A stretch of DNA of 46,817 nucleotides from Vicinamibacteria bacterium (GCA_022821235.1 JAJEEA010000516.1:1-46817), one strand, 5' to 3'. Shown: positions 33,215 to 42,185, counted from the first letter of the stretch. Translations and numbers: made by a program. The notes: generated by a model not told the origin, from the letters alone.

Positions 33215-33245
33215 CGCGTTCACCAGCCACGGCTGGGTCGCCGGC
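33215..33245 (-). repeat. Remnant of a third AAA-nuclease copy
   Basis: On the minus strand this reads TQPWLVNASCRGAC, matching the internal GQPWLVNALCREAC of both full copies; the DNA core gcgttcaccagccacggctg is identical. No other part of a third gene is recognisable around it. Confidence 0.65.
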
Positions 33246-33408
33246 CGGCGCTTCGCGACCGGAGGAGTAATTCCCGTTCCGCACGTCCGCCTCCGTTCAC
33301 CGAACCGGAGATGCGATAGACTCACGCCCGCCCGAAGGCGGCCCGATGACAAGCGGCACGACGTTTCTCCGCGCTCCTACCGACGCCTCCGCGTCGACGC
33401 GCTGACCC

Positions 33409-34848
33409 ATGGACGAGAACACGCCGCAGCGACCCGTCCGCGCCCCCCGCGTGGACGCCGCCCGGCTCGGGGTGGTGGCCGCGGTCGGCGCCGCGGTGTG
33501 GCTCGTCCCGACGCCGGACGGGGTCGAGCCGCGCGCGTGGCAGCTCCTCGCGGTGTTCGTCGCGACCATCGTGGGCATCATCCTGCGCCCCCTGCCGATG
33601 GGGGCGATGGCGTTCGTCGGGGTGGCGTTCGCGGTGATGTCGGGCACCCTGACCATCGCGGAGGCGACGGCCGGGTTCGGGAACACCGTGGTGTGGCTGG
33701 TGGTGGCGGCGTTCTTCATCGCCACCGCGTTCGTCAGGACGGGGCTCGGGGCGCGCATCGCCTACCACTTCCTGCGGGCCCTCGGGAAGCGGAGCCTCGG
33801 GCTCGGCTACGGCATCGTGGCCACCGACCTCTTCCTCTCGCCCTTCATCCCCAGCAACACGGCGCGCGGCGGGGGCGTCATCTACCCGATCCTCAAGTCG
33901 CTGTGCGTCTCGCTCGGCAGCGACGCCGCCGACGGCACCCAGGGCCGGGTCGCCGGGTTCCTGACGTTCACCGCCTACCAGGGGGTGGTGGTCACCAGCG
34001 CGATGTTCCTCACCGCGATGGCCGCCAACCCGCTGGCGGCCGAGCTCGCCGCGCAGCAGGGCGTGACCATCACCTGGGCGGGCTGGGCCGTCGCGGCGTT
34101 CGTCCCCGGCATGCTGAGCCTGCTCCTCGTGCCCCTGCTGATCTACCGCCTGTATCCCCCGGAGGTCACCCACACCCCCGAGGCGCCCGAGTTCGCGCGA
34201 CAGCGGCTACGCGAGATGGGCCCCATGTCGCGGGACGAGCGGGTCCTGGTGGCGGTCTTCCTCTTCCTCCTGGGCTTCTGGATCGTGGGCGGCGAGCTGG
34301 GCATCAACGCCACCGCCACCGCGATGGCGGGCGTGGCCGCGATGCTCGCCACCGGCGCCCTCGCCTGGCAGGACATCCTCGACGAGCGCAAGGGGTGGGA
34401 CACCCTCATCTGGTTCGCGGTGCTCGTGATGATGGCGAGCCAGCTCGGCACCCTGGGCCTGGTGGGCTGGTTCAGCGACCGCGTGTCCGGGGTGCTCGGC
34501 GAGGGGCACTGGCTGCCCGCCTTCCTCGCCCTGTGCCTGATCTACTTCTACGTGCACTACTTCTTCGCGTCGAACACCGCGCACGTCAGCGCGATGTACG
34601 CCCCGTTCCTCGCCGTCGCCCTCGCGGTGGGGACCCCGCCGGTGCTCGCCGCCCTCGTGCTGGCCTTCTTCAGCAACCTGTTCGCGTCGCTGACCCACTA
34701 CGGCACCGCCGCCGCCCCGATCCTGTTCGGATCGGGAAACGTCGACATCGGCACGTGGTGGCGGCTCGGGGCGCTGATCAGCGTGGTGAACATCACCATC
34801 TGGGTCGGCGCCGGCAGCCTGTGGTGGCGCCTGCTGGGGCTGTGGTAG
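33409..34848 (+). CDS. DASS-family (SLC13/CitT-type) di- or tricarboxylate transporter
   Basis: A 479-residue inner-membrane protein with about 12-14 helices. Both signature SNT motifs are present in the two inverted repeats: FIPSNTARGGG and FFASNTAHVSAMY, which bind Na+ and the carboxylate substrate. The conserved TFTAYQGVVVTSAMFLTAMAANPL helix-hairpin and the final THYGTAAAPILFGSG also match the 2-oxoglutarate/malate and citrate translocators. It probably moves C4- or C5-dicarboxylates. A tagact box at 33317-33322 may be its -10. A short cytoplasmic N-terminus (DENTPQRPVRAPRVDAARLG) precedes TM1. It is not obviously in an operon. Confidence 0.9.
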   Translation: MDENTPQRPVRAPRVDAARLGVVAAVGAAVWLVPTPDGVEPRAWQLLAVFVATIVGIILRPLPMGAMAFVGVAFAVMSGTLTIAEATAGFGNTVVWLVVAAFFIATAFVRTGLGARIAYHFLRALGKRSLGLGYGIVATDLFLSPFIPSNTARGGGVIYPILKSLCVSLGSDAADGTQGRVAGFLTFTAYQGVVVTSAMFLTAMAANPLAAELAAQQGVTITWAGWAVAAFVPGMLSLLLVPLLIYRLYPPEVTHTPEAPEFARQRLREMGPMSRDERVLVAVFLFLLGFWIVGGELGINATATAMAGVAAMLATGALAWQDILDERKGWDTLIWFAVLVMMASQLGTLGLVGWFSDRVSGVLGEGHWLPAFLALCLIYFYVHYFFASNTAHVSAMYAPFLAVALAVGTPPVLAALVLAFFSNLFASLTHYGTAAAPILFGSGNVDIGTWWRLGALISVVNITIWVGAGSLWWRLLGLW

Positions 34849-35199
34849 CCGCGCCGGCTTCGTGCCTGCGCGGTCGAGCCGACTCGGCAGGATGCGAAGC
34901 CGGGCGATGGAACAGCAGCTCACCTTGGACTCGAAGATTGAACGGCCACCGCTCAGAATTCAATGTGATGCGGACTCGTCGCGGCGCCGGCCAGCCCTCT
35001 GAGCCGGCAACGCGGCGGGCGGCGCCGGCCGCCGGCCGGCAGGAATCCTCCTCGCGCTCGTGAAGCCCCGGCGTTCTGCACCCCGCTGGCAATGAGGGCG
35101 CATCAGAGCTCCCAGGCCGTCGATCCTGCCGTGCGTCACCTGATTCTCCGCACTCTCCGCACCGACTCGAGCGTCCTTTCGGCCCGGCGCGGCCCGTGA
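34849..35199. other. Intergenic, no gene seen
   Basis: About 350 bases between the DASS and methyltransferase genes. It contains a GC-rich self-complementary stretch around 35018-35042 (gcgccggccgccggccggc) but no ORF with protein-like composition on either strand. Confidence 0.5.
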
Positions 35200-35205
35200 G
35201 ATACT
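35200..35205 (+). promoter_or_regulatory. -10-like box, leaderless start of the methyltransferase gene
   Basis: gatact, six bases, ATG at 35212; no Shine-Dalgarno. Confidence 0.5.
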
Positions 35206-35211
35206 GCCGGA

Positions 35212-35712
35212 ATGAGCTTGGCCTACCACGACTTCGACACCCCGATCGGGACCCTGCGGGTCGTCGGCGACGACGGCGGCATCGAGCGGATCGACCTGCC
35301 CAACGCGGCGGCTAGCAATCCGGATCCGCAGTGGCGGGAACAGCGCCGATCACTGCCCGGATCCCTGCGGGAGGCGAAGCGGCAGCTCTTGCAGTACTTC
35401 GAGGGCGAGCGCCGCGACTTCGACCTGCCCCTCGCCCCCGCGGGCACCGCGTTCCAGCGCCGGGTCTGGGACGAGCTGTGCCGCATTCCCTACGGCGAGA
35501 CCGTCTCCTACGGCGAGCTCGCGCGGCGCATCGGGCAGCCGACCGCCTCGCGCGCCGTCGGCGCCGCCAACGGCCGCAACCCGCTGGCCATCGTCGTCCC
35601 CTGCCACCGCGTGATCGGGGCGGACGGAACGCTGGTCGGGTACGGCGGGGGGCTGCCGGTGAAGGAGGCGCTGCTCGCGCACGAGCGGGCAGCCTCCGGC
35701 GGCGCACACTGA
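35212..35712 (+). CDS. ogt: Methylated-DNA--[protein]-cysteine S-methyltransferase
   Basis: A 166-residue suicide repair protein that transfers alkyl groups from O6-alkylguanine (and O4-alkylthymine) to its own cysteine. The active site is VVPCHRVIG with C131; the DNA-binding helix is RAVGAANGRNPLAIV (with the conserved arginine finger), preceded by PYGETVSYGELARRIG, and the N-terminal domain is a short beta-rich module. There is no Ada-type regulatory domain, so it is the constitutive Ogt type. The leaderless -10 box six bases upstream fixes the start. It stands alone on its strand. Confidence 0.95.
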   Translation: MSLAYHDFDTPIGTLRVVGDDGGIERIDLPNAAASNPDPQWREQRRSLPGSLREAKRQLLQYFEGERRDFDLPLAPAGTAFQRRVWDELCRIPYGETVSYGELARRIGQPTASRAVGAANGRNPLAIVVPCHRVIGADGTLVGYGGGLPVKEALLAHERAASGGAH

Positions 35713-36076
35713 AGGCGGCGCCGCCCCGCACGCCGCGGGCGGCGGCCCGCTGGTCGGTTGTGGTCGGGGCCGGGGGGTGAACACGACGCTGCCGGCGCCC
35801 GAGCGGCGCACCGCGGGCCGGGCAAGCTGAACGCTGCGGCGCCGGAGCCCGGCCCGCGACCGCCACCGGGGAGACACCCGTGTCTCGCACGGGTGCGGCG
35901 GGCGAACACGGCCGGACGGCTGCGGTTGGCGCCGCCCGACCGTGGGACGCGACGGGAACCACCGTGCCACGTGCCCAACGCGGGAACCGCCGAGGACCGA
36001 CCGCATCCGGGGTGCGGTCGGCGACCTGGCGTCGATCGCTGTTCTACCCGCCGGGAGTATCCGCGGACGCAGGCAC
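35713..36076. other. Intergenic with a perfect hairpin, no gene seen
   Basis: It holds the 8-bp inverted repeat cacccgtg-tctcg-cacgggtg at 35875-35895, overlapping a second one (gagacac-cc-gtgtctc, 35871-35886), so two alternative stems are possible. No T-run. No protein-like ORF on either strand; the minus-strand ORFs here are shadow frames. Confidence 0.6.
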
Positions 36077-37075
36077 CTACCGGCCCGCCTCCTCCATGCG
36101 CGCGCCGCCGAGGGCGTTCGGCACCGAGTAGTTCCCCTCGTGGCAGGCGTACTCGAACTGCAGGTAACCGTCGTCGCGGTTGAACGGGAACGCCGCGGTC
36201 CAGGGCGCCGTGTAGGTCTCCGCGTCGTCCATGGTGACGGAGTAGCGCAGCTCGTCGGGGCCGGTGATGGTGAACCGCTCGACAATGCGCTGCGCTTCGG
36301 ACTGGCGCGACCGGATGCCCGCCGACGGCCCGCGGATGTTCTTCACGGCGCGGAAGTTCGTCGACTCGACGATCAGCGTGTTGCCCTCCCAGCGGCCGCG
36401 GGGGTCACCCTCCCACTGCCGCACCTTGTGGTCGGCGTGCGGCTTGTCGATGGGGATGATGCGGGCGTTGTGGATCATCTCGCTGTGGATCACGACGTAG
36501 CCCGGCGACTGCAGGATGAGGGTGCCGTTGTTGTACTCGGTCGGCATCATCATGCCGAGCACGCCGCGCGAGATGCACCGGTCTCCCGACTCCATGTTCC
36601 CGGCCGCGGCGTGCAGCTCGGCCATGTTCATCGCGATCGACTCGCGCGCGTTGGCGGTGTAGTCCGGCACGCGCCCGTTGGGCGGGTCCACGATGATCGA
36701 GGCCTGGCCGATGTCGACCGGCGTCTCCCAGTACCAGTCGAACCAGTAGGTGCCGTAACCGCCGACGCCCCGCGAGCTCTCGTGGCCGCGCCACTCGGAG
36801 CGCTCCTTGCGGCCGCTGGCCCGCGCCTCCGCCCGGGCCTGCAGCTCGTCTGCCGACAGCTCCCGGCCGACCAGCTCTTCCGGCAGCTCGAGCGGCGTGA
36901 ACGTCGCGTTCGAGTTGTTCCACATGCCGGTGATGTCGGGCTGCCCGTCGGCCAGGATCTCCGGCGTCCAGCCGTCCGCCGCGTCCTGCGCGAGCGCCGG
37001 CGTCCCCGACATGGCGACCAGGACGTGCACCATTCCGGCGACGATTCCGATGTACGATCCTCTCGAGCGGTTCAT
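36077..37075 (-). CDS. Secreted protein of unknown function (Acidobacteriota-type)
   Basis: A 332-residue protein with a clear signal peptide (IVAGMVHVLVAMSGTPALAQ). The mature part has the conserved feel of a large uncharacterised family common in Acidobacteriota and some Proteobacteria: QPDITGMWNNSNATFTPLEL near the start, IIVDPPNGRVPDY, RCISRGVLGMM, and the lipocalin-like repeats VRQWEGDPRGRWEGNTLIVE and ERFTITGPDELRYSVTMDD. The WEGNTLIVEST motif recurs in such proteins. No enzymatic residues can be named. A GGGAGGAAG ribosome site stands before the ATG. It is divergent from the second VapBC pair. Confidence 0.85.
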   Translation of the reverse strand: MNRSRGSYIGIVAGMVHVLVAMSGTPALAQDAADGWTPEILADGQPDITGMWNNSNATFTPLELPEELVGRELSADELQARAEARASGRKERSEWRGHESSRGVGGYGTYWFDWYWETPVDIGQASIIVDPPNGRVPDYTANARESIAMNMAELHAAAGNMESGDRCISRGVLGMMMPTEYNNGTLILQSPGYVVIHSEMIHNARIIPIDKPHADHKVRQWEGDPRGRWEGNTLIVESTNFRAVKNIRGPSAGIRSRQSEAQRIVERFTITGPDELRYSVTMDDAETYTAPWTAAFPFNRDDGYLQFEYACHEGNYSVPNALGGARMEEAGR

Positions 37076-37341
37076 GGGCTCTTCCTCCCGGCCATCCTCG
37101 GTTTCCCTGTTCCCGGTGCGCTCCCGCCCGGCTCGCCGCGCCGGCCGGGGTACGCCGTTCGCAGAATAGCACGCATGACGGCAGGCATCACCCGCACCCG
37201 CACGACCCGATGCGCATCATCATGATCCGATGGCGCGAACCCGCGAGCCGTTCGAAGCGGCCGGCTGACGACGGTGGCGACGGGGACACGGAGACCGCGG
37301 CGACGACGACGCAGATCCTGGCGCAAGGGTCGAGGCTGGGG
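37076..37341. other. Divergent intergenic region
   Basis: About 270 bases between the secreted-protein gene (minus) and the VapB gene (plus). A minus-strand tattct near 37163-37168 is a weak -10 candidate for the former. Nothing else recognised. Confidence 0.4.
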
Positions 37342-37347
37342 TAGAAT
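37342..37347 (+). promoter_or_regulatory. -10 candidate of the second VapBC pair
   Basis: tagaat within gggg-tagaata-gcccc; the flanking G and C runs form a small inverted repeat that could be the antitoxin operator. Unlike the first pair, the transcript would be leadered (28 bases, with AGGAA before the ATG). Confidence 0.45.
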
Positions 37348-37375
37348 AGCCCCCGCCATTTTCTACCAGGAACGC

Positions 37376-37633
37376 ATGAGCCTGAACATCAAGAACGCGG
37401 AGACGTGCCGGCTGGCCGCGGAGCTGGCCGGCTTGACCGGCGAGACGATGACCGGCGCGATAACCGTGGCGTTGCGCGACCGGCTGGAGCGGGAAAAGCG
37501 GGTGCGCAACGCGGACGCGCTGGCGGCGAAGCTTCACGAAATCGGCCAGCGTTGCGCCGCGCGCATGGGGCCGGGACCCTCGGCGGTCGAGCATGGCGAC
37601 TACCTCTATGACGAGCGAGGGCTGCCGAAGTGA
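37376..37633 (+). CDS. vapB: VapB-type antitoxin
   Basis: An 85-residue antitoxin of the Rv0623-like VapB family. SLNIKNAETCRLAAELAGLTGETMTGAITVALRDRLEREKRVR is the characteristic N-terminal DNA-binding part; the C-terminal GDYLYDERGLPK tail should insert in the toxin's active site. The start at 37376 has AGGAA seven bases upstream; the longer track ORF adds Arg-rich non-coding residues. The stop overlaps the VapC start by GTGA. Confidence 0.92.
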   Translation: MSLNIKNAETCRLAAELAGLTGETMTGAITVALRDRLEREKRVRNADALAAKLHEIGQRCAARMGPGPSAVEHGDYLYDERGLPK

Positions 37634-38016
37634 TCATCGACACGTCGGCGGTCGTGGCCATCCTGCTCGCCGAACCGGATGCGCCGCGTTACGAACGGGC
37701 AATCTCGACCGCCTGGCCCCGGCGAATGTCGATGATCGCGCTGCTCGAGACGACGATGGTCATCGAGGGCAGAAGCGGACCGGAGGCAGGAAACGACCTC
37801 GACCAGTTTCTGCAGGAGGCCGACATCGAGCTGACGCCGGTCACGCCGGAACAGGTCGAGGCCGCGCGCCTCGCCTGGCGGCGGTTCGGCAAGGGCCATC
37901 ACCCGGCCGCGTTGAACTTCGGCGACTGCTTCGCCTACGCACTCGCGAGCACGACCCGAGAGCCGTTGCTGTTCAAAGGCGAGGATTTCGCCCGCACCGA
38001 CGTCGAGGCGGCGTGA
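37630..38016 (+). CDS. vapC: VapC PIN-domain toxin
   Basis: A 128-residue PIN-domain ribonuclease. Active-site acids: D4 (MIIDTSAVVAILL), E in ALLETTMVIEG, D in LNFGDCFAYALA and D/E in FKGEDFARTDV. It starts with GTG inside the antitoxin stop, the usual coupling that keeps antitoxin in excess. It is clearly of a different subgroup from the first pair, which has an RHH FitA-like antitoxin. The DUF5916 gene begins 49 bases downstream and is probably independent. Confidence 0.93.
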   Translation: MIIDTSAVVAILLAEPDAPRYERAISTAWPRRMSMIALLETTMVIEGRSGPEAGNDLDQFLQEADIELTPVTPEQVEAARLAWRRFGKGHHPAALNFGDCFAYALASTTREPLLFKGEDFARTDVEAA

Positions 38017-38065
38017 CCCCGGCGGTCGGAGCGCACCCCCGACCCGCCCGAAGACGAGAGCGAAG

Positions 38066-40405
38066 ATGCGACAGAACGCCCGACTCATACTCGTGCTCGC
38101 CGTCTGCATGATGCTTGCCGGCTCGGCACCGGCCCGCGGCCAGTCGCAGGGCCCGCCGGTGAGCGGCGAGGCCCCGGCATCGGTCCAGATCACCGCCCCC
38201 GGCGCCGGCATGAGCGCGCCCATCGCCGGCAAGTGGGCGGTGGCGCAGTGGCGCGAGCAGGCGCCGAACCTCGACGGCAACGTGCTCGACGACCCCGCCT
38301 GGGCCGAGGTGCAGCCGGTCAGCGGCTTCCGCCAGAGCGCGCCCGACGAGGGGGAGCCGGCGACGGAGCGGACCGAGGTGCGGGTCGTGTTCACCGACGA
38401 CACCGTCTACTTCGGGGTCGTCTGCTACGATCGCGACCCCTCCGCCATCATCATGAGCGACAGCCGGCGCGACTCGTCGATGAACGACGCCGACAGCTTC
38501 CAGATGGTGCTCGACACCTTCCGCGACCGGCAGAACGGCTTCGTCTTCGGCACCACCCCGGCCGGGCAGGAGTACGACGGCCAGGTGACCGACGAGGGCG
38601 GCGCCCGCCGCGGCAGCCGCTCGGGGGGCGGAGGCGGCTTCTCGCGGGGCAGCGGCGCCGGATTCAACCTCAACTGGGACGGCGCCTGGCAGGTGCAGAC
38701 CGAGATCTCCGACATCGGGTGGAGCGCCGAGTTCGCCATCCCCTTCCGGACCATCCGCTACCCCGACCGCGAGGACCAGGTGTGGGGGATGAACTTCCAG
38801 CGGAACATCCGCCGGCGGAACGAGACCGCGTTCTGGGCGCCCCTGCCCCGGCAGTACAACCTCTACCGGGTCTCGCTGGCGGGGCAGCTCACGGGGGTGC
38901 GCGCCCCCGCCGGCTTCACCGGGAACCTGCAGGTCACCCCCTACGTGGTCGGCGAGATGGCCACGCGCGACCTCGAGCCGAGCAGCGGCGTGCAGGGGTT
39001 CGGCGACTACGGCGCCGACCTCAAGTACAGCGTGACGCCGGGGCTGACCCTCGACGGCACGTGGAGAACGGACTTCGCGCAGGTCGAGGTGGACCAGCAG
39101 CAGATCAACCTCGACCGGTTCAACCTCTTCTTCCCCGAGAAGCGGCCGTTCTTCCTCGAGAACGCCGGCGCCTTCTCGGTGGCGAACCAGTCCAGCGGCC
39201 GGAACCTCGGGCAGACCGAGCTGTTCTTCAGCCGGCGCATCGGCATCCAGGACGGGGCCCAGATCCCAATCATGGGCGGCGCCCGGATGTCGGGCAAGGT
39301 GACCGACTCGACGACGGTGGGTTTCCTGAACATGCAGACCGAGCAGGTCGGCACCGGGGTCAACACCGCCAACAACTTCTCGGTGGCCCGGCTGCGCCGC
39401 GACCTGCCCAACCGCTCGAGCATCGGCGGGCTCTTCGTCAACCGCCAGGGCACCGGCAGCCTCGCCCTGAACGACGACTACAACCGCACCTACGCCGTCG
39501 ACGGCCGGTGGGGCATCGGCGAGAACGGCATGGTGCAGGGCTACCTGGCCCGCACCGAGACGCCCGGCCGCGACGGGCGCGACCACGCCATGAGCGTGAC
39601 GAGCCAGTACAGCTCCCAGGCTTGGCGCGTCGGGGCCGGCTACCAGGAGAACGGGGAGGACTTCAACCCCGAGGTCGGCTACCTCAGCCGCTGGGGCGGG
39701 TTCCGGAAGGTCGACTTCTCGGTCTACAACACCACCCGGCCCGACGACAACCCCCTGAAGTACCAGGAGCTGACGCCGCACATGACCTACACGCGGTTCT
39801 GGAACCTCGACGGCATCATGGAGACGACCTTCGTCCATCTCCACTACGACGGCCAGTTCGAGGACAGCTCGCGGGCGGGGGTCTCCTACGACATCCGACA
39901 GGAGTACGTGTTCGAGGACTTCACGGTGTCGGGCCTCACGGTGCCGGCCGGCCGCTGGGACTTCGAGGAGCTCACCTACTCGTACAGCTCGAACCGGTCG
40001 GCCCCCATCAGCGCCGGCATCCGGGCCACCACCGCGGGGTTCTTCAACGGCAACATCGTCACCATCCGGCCGTCGATAAACGCCCGCTACGGCGAAACCT
40101 TCAACCTGTCGCTGAGCTACAGCCGGAACGACATCGACCTGCCCAGCGGCAGCACCGTCACCAACCTGAGCAGCATCGACATCGGCTACAACTTCTCGCC
40201 GCGGCTCTACGCCCAGACCCTCCTGCAGCACAACGACAGCGCCGACCTCTGGGCGGTGAACTTCCGCGTGGGCTGGCTGCAGGACGCCAACACCGGGTTC
40301 TTCTTCGTCTACAACGAGACCGACGGGCTCGGCGACTTCATCCCCTCCTACGCCGGCCGCAGCGTCATCCTGAAGTACAGCTACCTGTTCGACGTGCTCG
40401 ACTGA
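38066..40405 (+). CDS. DUF5916 outer-membrane barrel protein with N-terminal CBM9-like domain
   Basis: A 779-residue exported protein. Signal peptide residues 1-26 (MMLAGSAPARGQ). Residues about 60-240 form a CBM9/DOMON-like sandwich (PNLDGNVLDDPAWAEVQPVS, VRVVFTDDTVYFGVVCYDRD, WSAEFAIPFRTIRYPD), interrupted by a Gly/Ser-rich loop (RSGGGGGFSRGSG). The rest is a DUF5916 beta-barrel: DFAQVEVDQQQINLDRFNLFF with PEKRPFFLENAG is the family hallmark, and the barrel ends SVILKYSYLFDVLD. A carbohydrate-binding or transport function in the outer membrane is inferred. A purine-rich stretch before the ATG serves as ribosome site. Confidence 0.92.
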   Translation: MRQNARLILVLAVCMMLAGSAPARGQSQGPPVSGEAPASVQITAPGAGMSAPIAGKWAVAQWREQAPNLDGNVLDDPAWAEVQPVSGFRQSAPDEGEPATERTEVRVVFTDDTVYFGVVCYDRDPSAIIMSDSRRDSSMNDADSFQMVLDTFRDRQNGFVFGTTPAGQEYDGQVTDEGGARRGSRSGGGGGFSRGSGAGFNLNWDGAWQVQTEISDIGWSAEFAIPFRTIRYPDREDQVWGMNFQRNIRRRNETAFWAPLPRQYNLYRVSLAGQLTGVRAPAGFTGNLQVTPYVVGEMATRDLEPSSGVQGFGDYGADLKYSVTPGLTLDGTWRTDFAQVEVDQQQINLDRFNLFFPEKRPFFLENAGAFSVANQSSGRNLGQTELFFSRRIGIQDGAQIPIMGGARMSGKVTDSTTVGFLNMQTEQVGTGVNTANNFSVARLRRDLPNRSSIGGLFVNRQGTGSLALNDDYNRTYAVDGRWGIGENGMVQGYLARTETPGRDGRDHAMSVTSQYSSQAWRVGAGYQENGEDFNPEVGYLSRWGGFRKVDFSVYNTTRPDDNPLKYQELTPHMTYTRFWNLDGIMETTFVHLHYDGQFEDSSRAGVSYDIRQEYVFEDFTVSGLTVPAGRWDFEELTYSYSSNRSAPISAGIRATTAGFFNGNIVTIRPSINARYGETFNLSLSYSRNDIDLPSGSTVTNLSSIDIGYNFSPRLYAQTLLQHNDSADLWAVNFRVGWLQDANTGFFFVYNETDGLGDFIPSYAGRSVILKYSYLFDVLD

Positions 40406-40433
40406 CGGCGCTCCCGCGTCCAGGGGTTCGACC

Positions 40434-40643
40434 GCGACCGAGGTTCACGCATGGCGAAGGCGCCACCTGAACGGAAGCCGAATCGGAAGGCAGAGGCTTC
40501 GTCGACCGCACGCTGAACCGCATCGACACGGCCGGCAGCGACTGAGGTTCAACCCATGGCGAAGGCACCACCCGAACGGAAAGCACGCGCCGAGGCCGGA
40601 GGGTTCGTCGACCGCGCCCTGAACGCCATCGAGACCATCGGCA
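40434..40643 (+). repeat. Tandem echo of the AbgT gene's 5' end, period ~105
   Basis: 40434-40537 and 40538-40643 align at about 80%, both containing gcgac(c/t)gaggttca, then atggcgaaggc(g/a)ccacc(t/c)gaacgg and (g)ttcgtcgaccgc. The upstream copy carries its own ATG at 40451 but its frame closes after 21 codons (MAKAPPERKPNRKAEASSTA), while the second copy is the real gene start at 40556. Confidence 0.85.
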
Positions 40644-42115
40644 ACCGGCTGCCCGACCCGGCCATCCTGTTCCTGCTGCTGCTGGTGCTGACGTGGATCG
40701 CGTCGGCGATCCTGGCCCCGATCGAGTTCGCCGAGGTCGACCCGCGCAGCGGCGAGCCGTTGCGAATCGCCAACCAGTTGACGGGCACCGCCCTCGCCAC
40801 GTTCCTGGTGCAGCTCGTGCCCACCTTCACCGGGTTCGCGCCCCTCGGCGTGGTGCTGGTGGCGCTGCTCGGGGTCGGGGTGGCCGAGAAGACCGGCTTC
40901 ATCAACGCCGGCCTCAAGCTGATCCTGGGCCGGACGTCCGCGAGCCTGCTGACCCCGATGCTCATCCTGGCCGCCATCGTCAGCCACACCGCGGCCGACG
41001 CCGGCTACGTGCTCGTCATCCCCCTGGGCGGGGTCATCTTCTACGCGGCGGGCCGGCACCCCCTGGCCGGCATCTCGGCCGCCTTCGCGGGAGTCTCGGG
41101 CGGGTTCTCGGCCAACTTCATCCCGTCGGGCATCGACCCCCTGCTGCAGGGCTTCACCCAGCAGGCGGCCCAGATCCTCGACGCCGAGCGGATGGTCAAC
41201 CCCCTGAGCAACCTCGGGTTCACCGCCCTCTCGTCGCTCCTCGTCATCGGCGTCGGCTGGTACCTGACCGACCGCGTCATCGAGCCGCGCCTGCAGGACA
41301 CGCCGGTCGACGGCGACCCCGCCGAGATGCCGAAGATGGACGAGTTGAACGACGCGGACCGGCGCGGCTTCCTCGCCGGCGTCGGTGCCATGGTCGCGGG
41401 GCTCCTGGTGCTCACCCTGTGGGCGCTGCCCGAGGGGTCGTCCCTGCGCGATCCGGACGGCTCGCTGAGCAGCTTCGCCGCCCCCCTGATGGGCATGATG
41501 GTGCCCCTCATCTTCCTGCTGTTCCTGATTCCGGGGGTGGTGCACGGCTACGTCGCGGGCACCGTGAAGACGCACCGCGACATCGTCAAGGGCATGACCG
41601 CGGCGATGGGCACGATGGCCTACTACCTGGTGATGGCGTTCTTCGCGGCCCAGTTCATCGCCGCCTTCAACAACTCGAACGTCGGCCTGCTCATCGCCCT
41701 CAAGGGCGCCAACTTCCTGCGCGACCTCGCCCTGCCCCCGCAGGTCACCATCGTCGGCATCATCCTGCTGACGTCGGTCGTCAACATCTTCGTCGGCTCG
41801 GCCTCCGCCAAGTGGGCGCTCCTCTCGAGCATCTTCGTGCCGATGCTCATGGGGCTCGGCATCGCGCCGGAGCTGACCCAGGCCGCCTACCGCGTCGGCG
41901 ACAGCGTGACCAACATCATCACGCCCCTCATGCCGTACTTCCCGCTGGTCGTCGTCTTCTGCCAGCGCTACGTCAAGTCGACGGGCATCGGCACCGTGGC
42001 GTCCCTCATGCTGCCCTACTCGGTCGTGCTGCTGGTGACCTGGACCCTGTTCCTGATCGTCTACTGGATCGTCGGCCTGCCCCTGGGCATCCAGGGCGCC
42101 TACACGTACCCGTGA
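40556..42115 (+). CDS. AbgT-family transporter
   Basis: A 519-residue inner-membrane protein that matches the AbgT family throughout: FVDRALNAIETIGNRLPDPAILF at the start, VLVALLGVGVAEKTGFI, SHTAADAGYVLVIPLGGVIF, GVSGGFSANFIPSGIDPLL and the SASAKWALLSSIFVPMLMGLG region. Members take up p-aminobenzoyl-glutamate or act as sulfonamide efflux pumps using the proton gradient. No AbgA/AbgB hydrolase genes accompany it, so the substrate is undetermined. Both the start codon and the N-terminal codons are duplicated just upstream in a dead copy; the second ATG is the one followed by an open frame. Confidence 0.93.
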   Translation: MAKAPPERKARAEAGGFVDRALNAIETIGNRLPDPAILFLLLLVLTWIASAILAPIEFAEVDPRSGEPLRIANQLTGTALATFLVQLVPTFTGFAPLGVVLVALLGVGVAEKTGFINAGLKLILGRTSASLLTPMLILAAIVSHTAADAGYVLVIPLGGVIFYAAGRHPLAGISAAFAGVSGGFSANFIPSGIDPLLQGFTQQAAQILDAERMVNPLSNLGFTALSSLLVIGVGWYLTDRVIEPRLQDTPVDGDPAEMPKMDELNDADRRGFLAGVGAMVAGLLVLTLWALPEGSSLRDPDGSLSSFAAPLMGMMVPLIFLLFLIPGVVHGYVAGTVKTHRDIVKGMTAAMGTMAYYLVMAFFAAQFIAAFNNSNVGLLIALKGANFLRDLALPPQVTIVGIILLTSVVNIFVGSASAKWALLSSIFVPMLMGLGIAPELTQAAYRVGDSVTNIITPLMPYFPLVVVFCQRYVKSTGIGTVASLMLPYSVVLLVTWTLFLIVYWIVGLPLGIQGAYTYP

Positions 42116-42173
42116 GCTCCCGCCCCGGGCGGGAACGATGCCGATGATTCAGCAAGAGCAGACCGCGCTGTGA

Positions 42174-42179
42174 CAAAAT
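42174..42179 (+). promoter_or_regulatory. -10-like box, leaderless start of the MNT-HEPN gene
   Basis: caaaat, six bases, then GTG at 42186. A TTG (42183) and an ATG (42189) are in the same frame; the spacing rule seen in other genes of this window favours GTG. Confidence 0.4.
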
Positions 42180-42185
42180 GGCTTG

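Noticed and set aside
37973-40231. 752-aa minus ORF
   Set aside because: Shadow of the DUF5916 gene.
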